A DNA stretch of 64,000 nucleotides, taken from positions 62,001 to 126,000 of the forward strand of contig NZ_VZIZ01000015.1 of assembly GCF_009812035.1 (NCBI RefSeq). The letters run 5' to 3'. Positions 16,628 through 25,182 of this stretch are shown here, one piece after another; position 1 is the first letter of the stretch, and every line of letters starts with the position of its first letter. Below the pieces are notes generated by a model, which ran no database searches, was not told the DNA's origin, and saw only the letters and a program-made list of their open reading frames with translations. Both the position numbers and the translations under genes were made by a program. The stretch is from Psychrobacter nivimaris. Its GTDB lineage: Bacteria > Pseudomonadota > Gammaproteobacteria > Pseudomonadales > Moraxellaceae.

Positions 16628-17794
16628 ATGAAAATAGCAGTAGTAGGTACAGGCTACGTAGGCTTATCGAATGCAATGCTGTTAGCACAGCATAATGAAG
16701 TCGTTGCTGTCGATGTCATCGCTGGAAAAATAGCCTTGTTAAATGCCAAGCAGTCTCCTATCGAAGATACAGATATCGAAGATTTTTTATTGCATAAAGA
16801 GCTCAATTTTTCTGCAACGCTGGATGCCAAAGAAGCTTATAAAGATGCAGATTTCATCATCGTTGCCACGCCGACTGATTATGATACCAAGACCAATTAT
16901 TTTAATACATCAACGGTAGAATCAGTGATTGAGCAAGTACTTTTTGTCAATCAACAAGCGACCATTATTATTAAGTCCACAGTACCAGTGGGCTATACAA
17001 CAAGTATCAGAGAACGTTATGCGACTGATCGCATTATTTTTTCGCCTGAGTTTTTGCGAGAAGGTAAGGCACTACATGACAACCTTTATCCTTCACGTAT
17101 CATTGTAGGTGCACAGTCTGAGCAGGCTCGAATATTTGCCAATCTTTTACTTGAGGGTGCAGTCAAAAAAGATGCACCGCTGTTATTTGTAGAGTCTACT
17201 GAAGCTGAAGCGATCAAATTATTTTCTAATACTTATCTAGCGATGCGAGTAGCGTATTTTAATGAGCTTGATACTTATGCGCAAACCTTTGGACTTGAGA
17301 CCAAACAAATCATCGAAGGGATTGGCTTAGACCCTCGTATTGGCAATCATTATAATAACCCTTCTTTTGGCTATGGCGGCTACTGTCTGCCCAAAGATAC
17401 TAAGCAGTTATTAGCAAATTACGATGAAGTACCAAGCAACCTAATAAAAGCCATTGTCGATTCTAATAGGACCCGCAAAGACTTTATTGCCGATAAAATC
17501 ATCGAAAGACAGCCAAAAATCGTGGGAATACATCGCCTAGTGATGAAAAGTGGGTCAGATAACTTTAGAGCATCTGCCATACAAGGCATCATGAAACGTA
17601 TCAAGGCAAAAGGTATCGAGGTTGTTGTCTACGAACCTGTGCTAAAAGAAGACAATTTCTTTAATTCGCGTGTGATTCAAGATTTAGAAACCTTTAAATC
17701 AGTGAGTGATGTCATTGTCGCAAACCGCCTATCTGATGAGATAAAAGATGTCGCAGACAAAGTATTCACTCGCGATCTGTTTGGGAGCGACTAA
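16628..17794 (+). CDS. ugd: UDP-glucose 6-dehydrogenase
   Basis: 388 residues, the same length as E. coli Ugd and matching it throughout. The N-terminal Rossmann motif is GTGYVGLS (7-14), with [22 protein letters not shown] and [15 protein letters not shown] in the first half, the catalytic cysteine in [12 protein letters not shown] (near residue 253), and the C-terminal [11 protein letters not shown] and [13 protein letters not shown]. It oxidises UDP-glucose to UDP-glucuronate using two NAD+ in the cytoplasm. The stop codon overlaps the start of the next gene, a UDP-glucuronate epimerase, by one base, so the two are translationally coupled and together supply UDP-glucuronic and UDP-galacturonic acid to the locus. 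Confidence 0.96.
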   Translation: MKIAVVGTGYVGLSNAMLLAQHNEVVAVDVIAGKIALLNAKQSPIEDTDIEDFLLHKELNFSATLDAKEAYKDADFIIVATPTDYDTKTNYFNTSTVESVIEQVLFVNQQATIIIKSTVPVGYTTSIRERYATDRIIFSPEFLREGKALHDNLYPSRIIVGAQSEQARIFANLLLEGAVKKDAPLLFVESTEAEAIKLFSNTYLAMRVAYFNELDTYAQTFGLETKQIIEGIGLDPRIGNHYNNPSFGYGGYCLPKDTKQLLANYDEVPSNLIKAIVDSNRTRKDFIADKIIERQPKIVGIHRLVMKSGSDNFRASAIQGIMKRIKAKGIEVVVYEPVLKEDNFFNSRVIQDLETFKSVSDVIVANRLSDEIKDVADKVFTRDLFGSD

Positions 17795-18807
17795 TGAAAA
17801 TACTGGTCACTGGTGCGGCAGGTTTTATTGGTTTTCATTTAATCAAGGCGATACTAGAAACAGATCTATCTGCTAGGGATTACTGTATCGTTGGTATCGA
17901 CAATATCAACGACTATTATGATACAGATCTAAAAGAAGCGCGTTTGAGAATATTAGGTGAGATATCAGATCCAGAAATTTTTACATTTATTAAGTTAGAT
18001 CTGGCTGATCGTGAAGCCATATCTGAGCTTTTTGCAACCTATCAATTTGATACAGTTGTTAATTTAGGTGCCCAAGCAGGTGTGCGCTATTCTATCGAAA
18101 ACCCTAACGCGTATATCGACTCAAATGTGGTTGGCTTTGTTAATATTCTAGAAGGCTGTCGTCACCACGATATTAAGCACTTAATCTACGCAAGCTCTAG
18201 CTCTGTTTATGGTATGAATATAAAGCAGCCATTTACCACTGCTGATTGTGTTGATTTTCCTATCAGCCTATATGCCGCTACCAAAAAATCCAACGAGCTT
18301 ATGGCACATAGCTATAGTCATTTATATAATATACCTACGACAGGATTAAGGTTTTTCACCGTTTACGGTCCTTATGGTCGACCTGATATGGCGTACTTTT
18401 CTTTTACTAAGAAAATTCTGGCTGGCGAGCCAATTAATGTATTCAATAATGGTGTTATGCAGCGTGACTTTACGTATATTGATGATATCGTCAACGGCAT
18501 TATTCGTATAATTAATAAGGCCCCTTCGCCCCAGCATTCTACTATTACGACTGCAGCTGCCCCCTATAAGATTTACAACATTGGTAATAATCAGCCAGTC
18601 ACTTTGCGCCGTTTTATTACTGCTATTGAAAACGCTTGTGGTAAAAAAGCGCAAGAAAACTTATTGCCTATGCAAGCAGGCGACGTACCGATTACTTACG
18701 CCGATATAGATGAGTTGGTAGAGGACATTGGCTTTAAGCCTGAAACCAGTATCGAAGAAGGTATCAAACAATTTGTTGACTGGTATAAACAGTATTATTC
18801 AGTCTAA
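17794..18807 (+). CDS. NAD-dependent epimerase, probable UDP-glucuronate 4-epimerase
   Basis: 337-residue extended SDR. The NAD-binding GAAGFIG is at 7-13, GIDNINDYYD at 34-43 is the signature of UDP-glucuronate epimerases, NLGAQAGVRYSIENP follows, then the catalytic SSSSVYG (134-140) and Tyr160xxxLys164 in LYAATKKS, and RFFTVYGPYGRPDMA. The expected reaction is UDP-glucuronate to UDP-galacturonate. It begins inside the stop codon of ugd, which supports UDP-glucuronate as its substrate. Galacturonic acid would add negative charge to a core oligosaccharide; that use is inferred from the locus. Confidence 0.9.
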   Translation: MKILVTGAAGFIGFHLIKAILETDLSARDYCIVGIDNINDYYDTDLKEARLRILGEISDPEIFTFIKLDLADREAISELFATYQFDTVVNLGAQAGVRYSIENPNAYIDSNVVGFVNILEGCRHHDIKHLIYASSSSVYGMNIKQPFTTADCVDFPISLYAATKKSNELMAHSYSHLYNIPTTGLRFFTVYGPYGRPDMAYFSFTKKILAGEPINVFNNGVMQRDFTYIDDIVNGIIRIINKAPSPQHSTITTAAAPYKIYNIGNNQPVTLRRFITAIENACGKKAQENLLPMQAGDVPITYADIDELVEDIGFKPETSIEEGIKQFVDWYKQYYSV

Positions 18808-18890
18808 ACAAACAACAATGATCTCTAAGACTTATATTATAGAGATTACGGCGCTAATATCTTTATATATTTTTAGAGGATTTTGATAAT

Positions 18891-19658
18891 ATGGCTACAC
18901 CTTCAAGTTGGCAGAGAAAATTGCTATTGATCTTTCGAAGCGAAAAAAGATTGAATGCAGGTAAGATTATCAAAACCTATAATGATAGAAGCTTTGATGA
19001 GATGAAAGCAACAACCATTACTGAATCAATGTGTGATATTGAAGCGTTAACCAATGAGCGTAAAAGCACAGATTTAGATAACCATTTGAACAACTTGAAA
19101 TACAAATCGCTTGGTGAGTCTGAGCTCTGCTTTTATCACAACACGCTTATTATACTAATGCGCCGTAAGTACAAAATAGATAAAACATTCGCTGAATTTG
19201 AAAAGTTATGGGAAGTAGAGAGCGACTATTTATTGACACATCTGTCGTTGCGCTGGATTGTCTCTGCTTGCGATACGTTTATTGATCATTCAAACAATAC
19301 TCATAGAGCAGCTATCTTGATGAATGTTGTAACTCTAATGAATACTTTGCGCACTTATGAAACCAAAAACTTTCTGCAGTTATCCACTAATGCTGAATCT
19401 ATGCCATTACTAACTGAAAAAACCGATATGCTTTATGCTGGTGACCTGCCCCTATACGATGGTCTTACTTATTTCCGTATCGGCACTGATGACAGCTTAA
19501 GAAATATGCGCAAACGCTATAATAAATTTCAGAAAGTTGATAAATTGGCCACTAGTATACTGTTATCTGTTTTCGAAAAACTACAGCATACTGATAGTGC
19601 GTTTGCCACATTACGAGCATTACACAGAGACGATTGGTCTAAGTGGTGGTTGAATTAA
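18891..19658 (+). CDS. Uncharacterised protein of the LOS locus
   Basis: 255 residues I do not recognise. It has no signal peptide, no clear membrane helix, no DxD-type glycosyltransferase signature and no Rossmann glycine loop. It begins with a basic segment (WQRKLLLIFRSEKRLN), appears mainly helical, has a central LTHLSLRWIVSACDTFIDH, and ends with the aromatic, charged HRDDWSKWWLN. AGAGGA lies about ten bases before the ATG, codon use looks normal, and it follows the epimerase gene by 83 bases, so it is likely a real, expressed gene. Its last four bases overlap the convergent GT4 gene. A role in surface polysaccharide synthesis or export is inferred from position only. Confidence 0.7.
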   Translation: MATPSSWQRKLLLIFRSEKRLNAGKIIKTYNDRSFDEMKATTITESMCDIEALTNERKSTDLDNHLNNLKYKSLGESELCFYHNTLIILMRRKYKIDKTFAEFEKLWEVESDYLLTHLSLRWIVSACDTFIDHSNNTHRAAILMNVVTLMNTLRTYETKNFLQLSTNAESMPLLTEKTDMLYAGDLPLYDGLTYFRIGTDDSLRNMRKRYNKFQKVDKLATSILLSVFEKLQHTDSAFATLRALHRDDWSKWWLN

Positions 19659-20788
19659 GAATATTCTTTGATTTTAGAATCAGATGCGAATGCAATATAC
19701 TTTTTGGCTATTGTAATAGGTAAAAGCGACCCATCAAACTCAGAAAAGAATTGCTCTGGATTTTTCATCGCTAAGCTAAGCTTTTCAGAGATAGCATCTA
19801 CGTCGCTCATCGGCATTAAGTTGTTATCTGGTAGTAACTCACTTGGACCTGATGGGCAGTCTGTACTGATAACAGGGGTTCCTAATACAAGAGCTTCGGC
19901 AATCACTAAGGCAAAACCTTCCCAATCAGAGGTTAGCACTTTAAATTTAGCATGCTTTATATAAGGGAAAGGGTTCTCCTGAAAACCTAAAAATACTACT
20001 TTTTCTTCTAAGTTGAGTTCTACTACCAATTGCTCTATTTCGTCTTTCAGCTTTCCTTTACCTAGCAGTAATAGTGGCATAGACTGATCTGTTCGAGCAT
20101 ATGCTTTTAGCAGCACATCGTGACGTTTCGCTTCTTTAAAACTCCCCACATGAACAATATAATCTTGGTACTCAGGAGTAAATACGTCACCTAGCTTTTG
20201 AATGTAATCTCTATCGACTGGATTGTGAATGGCAATCGTTGGCGTAATATTACCAAAGCTTTCAACAAAATCTTTTTCAGCACCTTTACTGACACATATA
20301 CAAGGATTCTTGGAGTAGATGTTAATCATCTTTGACTTTAGTGTGTCAGCAGCATTCGTATTATCGAATTTATATAACAAAGACACTGTGTTATGAATCA
20401 CATAAAATATATTAGGTAGTTTGCTATTGCTTAAAATACTATCTGCACGATCTAGATTAGACAGTATCATATCAGGCTGACCAATGTTTTTTGAAATGTA
20501 ACGATCGACTACGAACGCAAAAACTTTGTCACGACGTTCTAATTTTGGTATCAGTTTATAACGCTTAAAATCAATAAAGTGGTAGTTTAGTTTTGGATTA
20601 AGCTCGTAATCTACACGGGGCTTAAACCGTAAAATATGTACTTCATAACCCAAATCATAGAATCCCTGTCCTAAAGTCAGAACAACACGTTCAGCGCCGC
20701 CACCTTGTAGACAGTTAATGACTAAGAGTACTTTCTTTTTATTATTTTTAACTTCTTTTTTTCTTGTTCTAATAACACTATTAATCAT
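19655..20788 (-). CDS. GT4-family glycosyltransferase (tandem copy 1)
   Basis: 377 residues. VLLVINCLQGGGAERVVLTL (20-39) opens the N-terminal domain. The C-terminal domain has YIVHVGSFKEAKRHDVLLKAY, LLLLGKGKLKDEIEQL, VVFLGFQENPFPYI and the donor motif WEGFALVIAEALVLGTPVIS, then TDCPSGPSELLP. Nearly every motif is shared with the gene immediately upstream at 20836-21930, so they are recent tandem duplicates; this copy has a longer, lysine-rich N-terminus. Both probably act in core oligosaccharide assembly, perhaps adding successive like sugars. Its 3' end overlaps the 18891-19658 gene by four bases. Confidence 0.9.
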   Translation of the reverse strand: MINSVIRTRKKEVKNNKKKVLLVINCLQGGGAERVVLTLGQGFYDLGYEVHILRFKPRVDYELNPKLNYHFIDFKRYKLIPKLERRDKVFAFVVDRYISKNIGQPDMILSNLDRADSILSNSKLPNIFYVIHNTVSLLYKFDNTNAADTLKSKMINIYSKNPCICVSKGAEKDFVESFGNITPTIAIHNPVDRDYIQKLGDVFTPEYQDYIVHVGSFKEAKRHDVLLKAYARTDQSMPLLLLGKGKLKDEIEQLVVELNLEEKVVFLGFQENPFPYIKHAKFKVLTSDWEGFALVIAEALVLGTPVISTDCPSGPSELLPDNNLMPMSDVDAISEKLSLAMKNPEQFFSEFDGSLLPITIAKKYIAFASDSKIKEYS

Positions 20789-20835
20789 TTTAAATTTTCT
20801 TAGAAATAGACATTGTGAGTATAAAATATTTGGAA

Positions 20836-21930
20836 CTATTTATGCATAATATTGACTTGTTCAGCAAACTCTACGTATTTTTCTGCTATTTTGACTGGTA
20901 GCAGCGCTTCATCGAATGGCGCATGAAACGCTTGCGGGTTATTCATAGCTTGCTGCATTTTTTTGGCAATGGCATCAATATCACCCATTGGCATCAAGTT
21001 ACTTTCAGGCAATAACTCACTTGGGCCTGATGGACAATTGGTACTGATAACAGGCGTATTTAGTACGAGGGCTTCGGCAATAACCAAAGCAAAACCTTCC
21101 CAATCAGAAGTCAATATCTTAAATTGCGCATGCTTAATATAGGGAAAAGGGTTGTCACGAAAACCTAGAAATACCACTTTGTCTGTTAAATTCAACTCTG
21201 TTACTAGCTGCTCTGTCTCGTTCTTGTGCTTGCCTTGACCTAGGAGTAATAAAGGCATAGATTGATCAGTCTGTGCGTAAGCCCTTACCAATACATCGTG
21301 ACGCTTGGCATCTTTAAAACTACCTACATGGATAATATAGTTCTGATAGTCAGGAACAAAAGCATCGGCCTGCTTTTGAATACTGTTTTTATCAATTGGA
21401 TTATGAATGGCAGTGGTTGGCGTAATAGGACCAAAGCTTTTGATAAAGTCTTTTTGAGCGCCTTCACTGACGCATACACAAGGGTGCTTGGCATATATAT
21501 CTATCATTCTTTGCTTTAACTGCTCAGCGTCGTGATTTTTATTAAACTTATAGAGCAATGATACTGTGTTATGAATAACATAAGTGATATTAGGCAGTCT
21601 GCTATTACTTAGAATACTATCGGCACGATCTAGGTTGGACAGTATAATGTCAGGCTGACCGATATTTTTCGACACGTATTTATCAACAGCACGTGCAAAA
21701 ATCTGGTCACGTCTTTGTGCCCCTGGTATAAGTTTATATGGCTTAAACTTAAGTACATGGTAGTTAAGATTTGGACTTAAGTCATACTGTACTAACGGCT
21801 TAAATCTTAAAATGTGTACTTCATAGCCCAATTCATAAAACCCTTGCCCCAATGTTAATACGACACGTTCCGCACCGCCGCCTTGTAGACAATTAATAAC
21901 GAGTAACACTGTTTTTTTATGCTGCTTCAT
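20836..21930 (-). CDS. GT4-family glycosyltransferase (tandem copy 2)
   Basis: 364 residues, paralogue of the following gene. VLLVINCLQGGGAERVV is at residues 7-23, NIGQPDIILSNLDRADSILSN (two halves) in the N-terminal domain, and YIIHVGSFKDAKRHDVLV, LLLLGQGKHKNE, FLGFRDNPFPYI and WEGFALVIAEALVLNTPVIS in the donor domain. The EX7E pair in the last motif contacts the nucleotide sugar. Differences from its twin cluster in the acceptor-side segments (for example residues 60-80 and 125-140), compatible with different acceptors. It is in line with the upstream GT genes on the - strand; the 47-bp gap to copy 1 suggests one transcript. Confidence 0.9.
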   Translation of the reverse strand: MKQHKKTVLLVINCLQGGGAERVVLTLGQGFYELGYEVHILRFKPLVQYDLSPNLNYHVLKFKPYKLIPGAQRRDQIFARAVDKYVSKNIGQPDIILSNLDRADSILSNSRLPNITYVIHNTVSLLYKFNKNHDAEQLKQRMIDIYAKHPCVCVSEGAQKDFIKSFGPITPTTAIHNPIDKNSIQKQADAFVPDYQNYIIHVGSFKDAKRHDVLVRAYAQTDQSMPLLLLGQGKHKNETEQLVTELNLTDKVVFLGFRDNPFPYIKHAQFKILTSDWEGFALVIAEALVLNTPVISTNCPSGPSELLPESNLMPMGDIDAIAKKMQQAMNNPQAFHAPFDEALLPVKIAEKYVEFAEQVNIMHK

Positions 21931-21995
21931 ACACGATAACCTATGGAGTAATTTTTCACCTTCTTAGAAAGGCTTATCATTGCTTCATTAAAAAA

Positions 21996-22862
21996 CTAGC
22001 GTTTAAATAGCTTCGAAAAAAATGATTTAGAAGCGTGTGGACGAGTCACCTTATTACCGGTATAACCTTCTTGAGATTTTTTAGGAAAATGACCAAAAGG
22101 TTCTACCCTATAACTGTCTAAGTCATATCCATCAGCAAGTGCTTCGTTATAATATTCATCAAAAACCTCAGATAAATCCTGCCTTGGGTGCGACATTATC
22201 TCACCGTCAAACCAATGCTCGATACCTTCTTCACTGACTCTAGGTAATGAATATTTATGACTGAACTGTGTACCCATGTCTGAATAATGCAAAATCCTAA
22301 TATCTTCTAACGCTAAATTTTCTCCATCTATACAGTTGTAACTATCTTGATAAGGCTCAATGAGCTGATTGTTATTTTTGAATACAGCCATCATCTCTTT
22401 ATGGCTTTTGGGATCTTTCCTGAGTTTTTGAATTGGCAGGACAATGTTTTTCGCCGCCTTGCAATCCCATACGCATGTACACAACCGAGTCATATCCGCA
22501 TTAGTCTTAGCAGCTACAACAGACTGACCTTCAATAGGATGGCGCCACAGCTTTGCCAAATCATCTAAAATAATGACATCAGCGTCCATGTAGATGGCAC
22601 GACCAGAATATTGACAGTATTCTGGAATTGCCCAGCGAAAACCTGAAAAAGGCGTTGACCATTTAGTGGTATTCCAACCCTCTTCAGTCTCAGGATTAGA
22701 GTACCAATAGCTATTAGGATCGCGTGACAGCTGCATCCATACTATCTCAACGGGTACACTGGCATGTTTATGAATACTATAATCTAATACCATCATCTGC
22801 TCTAGATCACAGTTATTTGGATCACAACCAACAAAGACTTTAATAGTATCTTCTGTATTCAT
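21996..22862 (-). CDS. Putative GT8-like glycosyltransferase (DxD)
   Basis: 288 residues from ATG 22862. IKVFVGCDPNNCDLEQMMVLDYSI near the N-terminus is typical of GT8-like enzymes, and AIYMDADVIILDDLAKLW (89-106) contains the DxD at Asp93-Asp95. A later LHYSDMGTQFSHKY carries the usual C-terminal metal-binding histidine. A GTG five codons upstream (22877) would lengthen the protein, but AAGGAT sits seven bases before ATG 22862, so the ATG is preferred. The C-terminal tail is basic (SFFSKLFKR), perhaps for membrane contact. It is likely a retaining transferase using a UDP-hexose in LOS core synthesis; specificity is unknown. Confidence 0.82.
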   Translation of the reverse strand: MNTEDTIKVFVGCDPNNCDLEQMMVLDYSIHKHASVPVEIVWMQLSRDPNSYWYSNPETEEGWNTTKWSTPFSGFRWAIPEYCQYSGRAIYMDADVIILDDLAKLWRHPIEGQSVVAAKTNADMTRLCTCVWDCKAAKNIVLPIQKLRKDPKSHKEMMAVFKNNNQLIEPYQDSYNCIDGENLALEDIRILHYSDMGTQFSHKYSLPRVSEEGIEHWFDGEIMSHPRQDLSEVFDEYYNEALADGYDLDSYRVEPFGHFPKKSQEGYTGNKVTRPHASKSFFSKLFKR

Positions 22863-22934
22863 AATTTTATCCTTCACTAACTAATATTTATCTCTGCTAA
22901 TGCAATGCGATAATAATCAACTATATAATTGAAC

Positions 22935-23771
22935 CTATTCTTTCCAGTATTTCTCAATCCACCCTACTGGCAAGATAAAATGACGCAAGTGACGTAGCGG
23001 TCTTTTTAGATTTTTGGGCTCAGTTAATCTTTTTAAGTGATCTTTGGCATTGTTAGCAGCATTTTTATTATATCTACCTTCGATCGCATGTGTAGGATAT
23101 AAGTCGCCAGGGAAAATAACAATTCTAGCACCTTTAGGAATCTTTGGCTCTTTGATGTAGTTAAGTGGGAACGGTTGACGACATTTGCGTCTAAAGTGCG
23201 CAACCCATGCTTTTGGAAATAACTTAACCCCGCCTGGGGCATTACGAGTCACAAAACGCTGCTCAAAACGATATTCATCAGCGATACCTTGTGGATCAGC
23301 TTTGAATTTTTCTTGTAGTGAGACAAGCGACCCTACCTGAAAGCGGAAGCAAGAAGTCTGGCCGAGGCGCTCTAGTGGGTTACTTGGGTTATAAGACAAA
23401 ATAACATCGTCTGGCTCGCCATACTCAAAGAAAGGATCGAGGCTATCTACTATAATCACATCCAAATCTACAAATAATACTGTCCCTGTCAAATCACCTA
23501 ACTTCTCACCCCACAAACGTGATTTTGGCCACTTGCCAAGTGTGTTGGTTGGCATGGTGACATCTAATGGTGGCAATTCTTGACATTCGATTTCTGGACG
23601 TACATCGGTGGTATCATCGGTAAAACAGACGAAACGAAACGGTGGCGTAATATTGCGAGATACCATGCCATACAGTTTATTGGCATAATCAGCCCCGTAC
23701 TTTGTACCCCATTTAATACAAATAATTTGTTTGATATTATTGTTATCTGCTGTACTAGAATCTATTGGCAT
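22935..23771 (-). CDS. Putative LOS-core glycosyltransferase, paralogue of the 12307-13107 gene
   Basis: 278 residues. IICIKWGTKYGADYANKLYG (16-35) and TVLFVDLDVIIVDSLDPFF (97-115, DxD at Asp102-Asp104) give the same architecture as the + strand gene at the other end of the locus. Later motifs are FRFQVGSL, RFVTRNAPGG, FRRKCRQPFPLNYIKEP and ARIVIFPGDLYP. It has an extra basic C-terminus (about 235-278). It is the first gene of the - strand GT run downstream of ilvE, with a terminator hairpin between ilvE and it. Confidence 0.78.
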   Translation of the reverse strand: MPIDSSTADNNNIKQIICIKWGTKYGADYANKLYGMVSRNITPPFRFVCFTDDTTDVRPEIECQELPPLDVTMPTNTLGKWPKSRLWGEKLGDLTGTVLFVDLDVIIVDSLDPFFEYGEPDDVILSYNPSNPLERLGQTSCFRFQVGSLVSLQEKFKADPQGIADEYRFEQRFVTRNAPGGVKLFPKAWVAHFRRKCRQPFPLNYIKEPKIPKGARIVIFPGDLYPTHAIEGRYNKNAANNAKDHLKRLTEPKNLKRPLRHLRHFILPVGWIEKYWKE

Positions 23772-23821
23772 GGACTGCTCACTTTAATCTTAAGAATAAA
23801 TATGATGGCTATATTAGCATA

Positions 23822-23856
23822 AAAAAAGACTGAACAATTATGTTCAGCCTTTTTGG
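23822..23856 (-). terminator. Intrinsic terminator downstream of ilvE
   Basis: CTGAACA 23830-23836 pairs with TGTTCAG 23841-23847 around a 4-nt loop, extended on both sides by A/T pairs; on the - strand it is followed by a run of seven T. It separates ilvE transcription from the LOS genes. Confidence 0.8.
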
Positions 23857-23876
23857 TCTTTAAACTAACGACTTTA

Positions 23877-24806
23877 TTAGTCAATAAAGCTTAACCAATC
23901 CATATACTGCTCATTGCGACCATGTACCACATCGAAGTACAAGCTTTGTAGCTTCTCAGTCAGCGGACCACGGCCACCATTACCGATAGTACGATCATCG
24001 TATTCGCGGATAGGTGTCACTTCAGCAGCGGTACCTGTCATAAAGATCTCGTCTGCTAAGTAGAACTCATCACGAGTGATACGGCGTTCAACGACTTTGA
24101 TGTCTAGATCAGCCGCGAACTGAAGGATAGTACGACGAGTAATACCATCAAGTGCCCCGCCCGCTAAATCTGGCGTATGTAACACGCCATCTTTTACCAA
24201 GAATAAGTTCTCGCCAGCGCCTTGGCACACATACCCTTGCGGATCCATCAAGATAGCTTCGTCATAACCATTACGAGTGACTTCTTGGTTGGCCATGATA
24301 GACACAGGATAGTTACTTGAGGCTTTTGCCTTACACATAGTGACGTTTGGCATATGATGCGTGAATGAAGAGGTTTTTACACGGATACCATTTTTGATGC
24401 CTTCTTCACCAAGATAAGCACCCCAATGCCAAGCAGCAACCATTGCATTGATGCTGTTATCACGCGAAGACAAGCCAAGTTTTTCTGCACCTACCCAGAT
24501 GAGCGGACGAATATAAGCTTCCGCCAAGTTGTTTTGCTTGACCACATCCTTGTGTGCTTGCTCTAAAGTGGCAGCATCAAAAGGTACGTCCATTTGGAAG
24601 ATTTTAGCTGAGCCAAGTAGACGCTCAGTATGTTCTTTTAAGCGGAAAATAGCGGTACGATTATCCGCTGTTTGGTAAGCGCGTACGCCTTCAAACACAG
24701 CCATACCGTAATGCAAGCTATGTGTAAGCACATGAACTTTAGCATCTGGCTGTTCGATCATCGTGCCATTCATCCAAAGCTTACCATCTTGTGTTGCCAT
24801 ATTCAT
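23877..24806 (-). CDS. ilvE: Branched-chain-amino-acid aminotransferase
   Basis: 309-residue fold-type IV PLP enzyme, matching E. coli IlvE (309 residues). HYGMAVFEGVRAY (32-44), the PLP lysine Lys161 in KAKASSNY, GYDEAILMDPQGYVCQGAGENLF, GITRRTIL and DEIFMTGTAAEVTPI are all present. It catalyses the last step of leucine, isoleucine and valine synthesis, transferring the amino group from glutamate. The ATG at 24806 has AAGGAC seven bases upstream. The order glnE-ilvE followed by LPS core genes is shared with Pseudomonas and Acinetobacter, and ilvE marks the right border of the outer-core locus here. Confidence 0.97.
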   Translation of the reverse strand: MNMATQDGKLWMNGTMIEQPDAKVHVLTHSLHYGMAVFEGVRAYQTADNRTAIFRLKEHTERLLGSAKIFQMDVPFDAATLEQAHKDVVKQNNLAEAYIRPLIWVGAEKLGLSSRDNSINAMVAAWHWGAYLGEEGIKNGIRVKTSSFTHHMPNVTMCKAKASSNYPVSIMANQEVTRNGYDEAILMDPQGYVCQGAGENLFLVKDGVLHTPDLAGGALDGITRRTILQFAADLDIKVVERRITRDEFYLADEIFMTGTAAEVTPIREYDDRTIGNGGRGPLTEKLQSLYFDVVHGRNEQYMDWLSFID

Positions 24807-25182
24807 TTTATTGTCCTTATGCTAGCACTGACGTCTAACTTTTTTTAGGTAGGTTTTATTTAACAGTATTGATCAACATCGTATGATAACACCGCAGCGT
24901 CAATTTTTACTGCCTAAACAGCAGCTTCATTATGACAAACGACTGACAGTATTATGATGATGTGTGACCGATTATATCACTGGCCGTCTTGGCAAATGAA
25001 TTCTTTTGGTTTGGCACTATATGGTTTTTAATTATATCGTTCCTAGCTACCAATTCTATCCATAGTTTTTGTTCATAACTTTTATCGATGGCTTTTGTTC
25101 ATAGCTTCTATTTATCGTAACGCATGACAGTTTAAGCGTCTCTTGGACTATCGGCAAGGCCTTAATCATACAAGTTACGATA
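24807..25182. other. Intergenic region between glnE and ilvE
   Basis: 376 bases with no gene. It contains two imperfect copies of a TTTTGTTCATA-centred repeat of about 25 bases (25059-25116). The ilvE promoter probably lies here; no attenuator-like hairpin with a leader peptide is visible. Confidence 0.55.
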
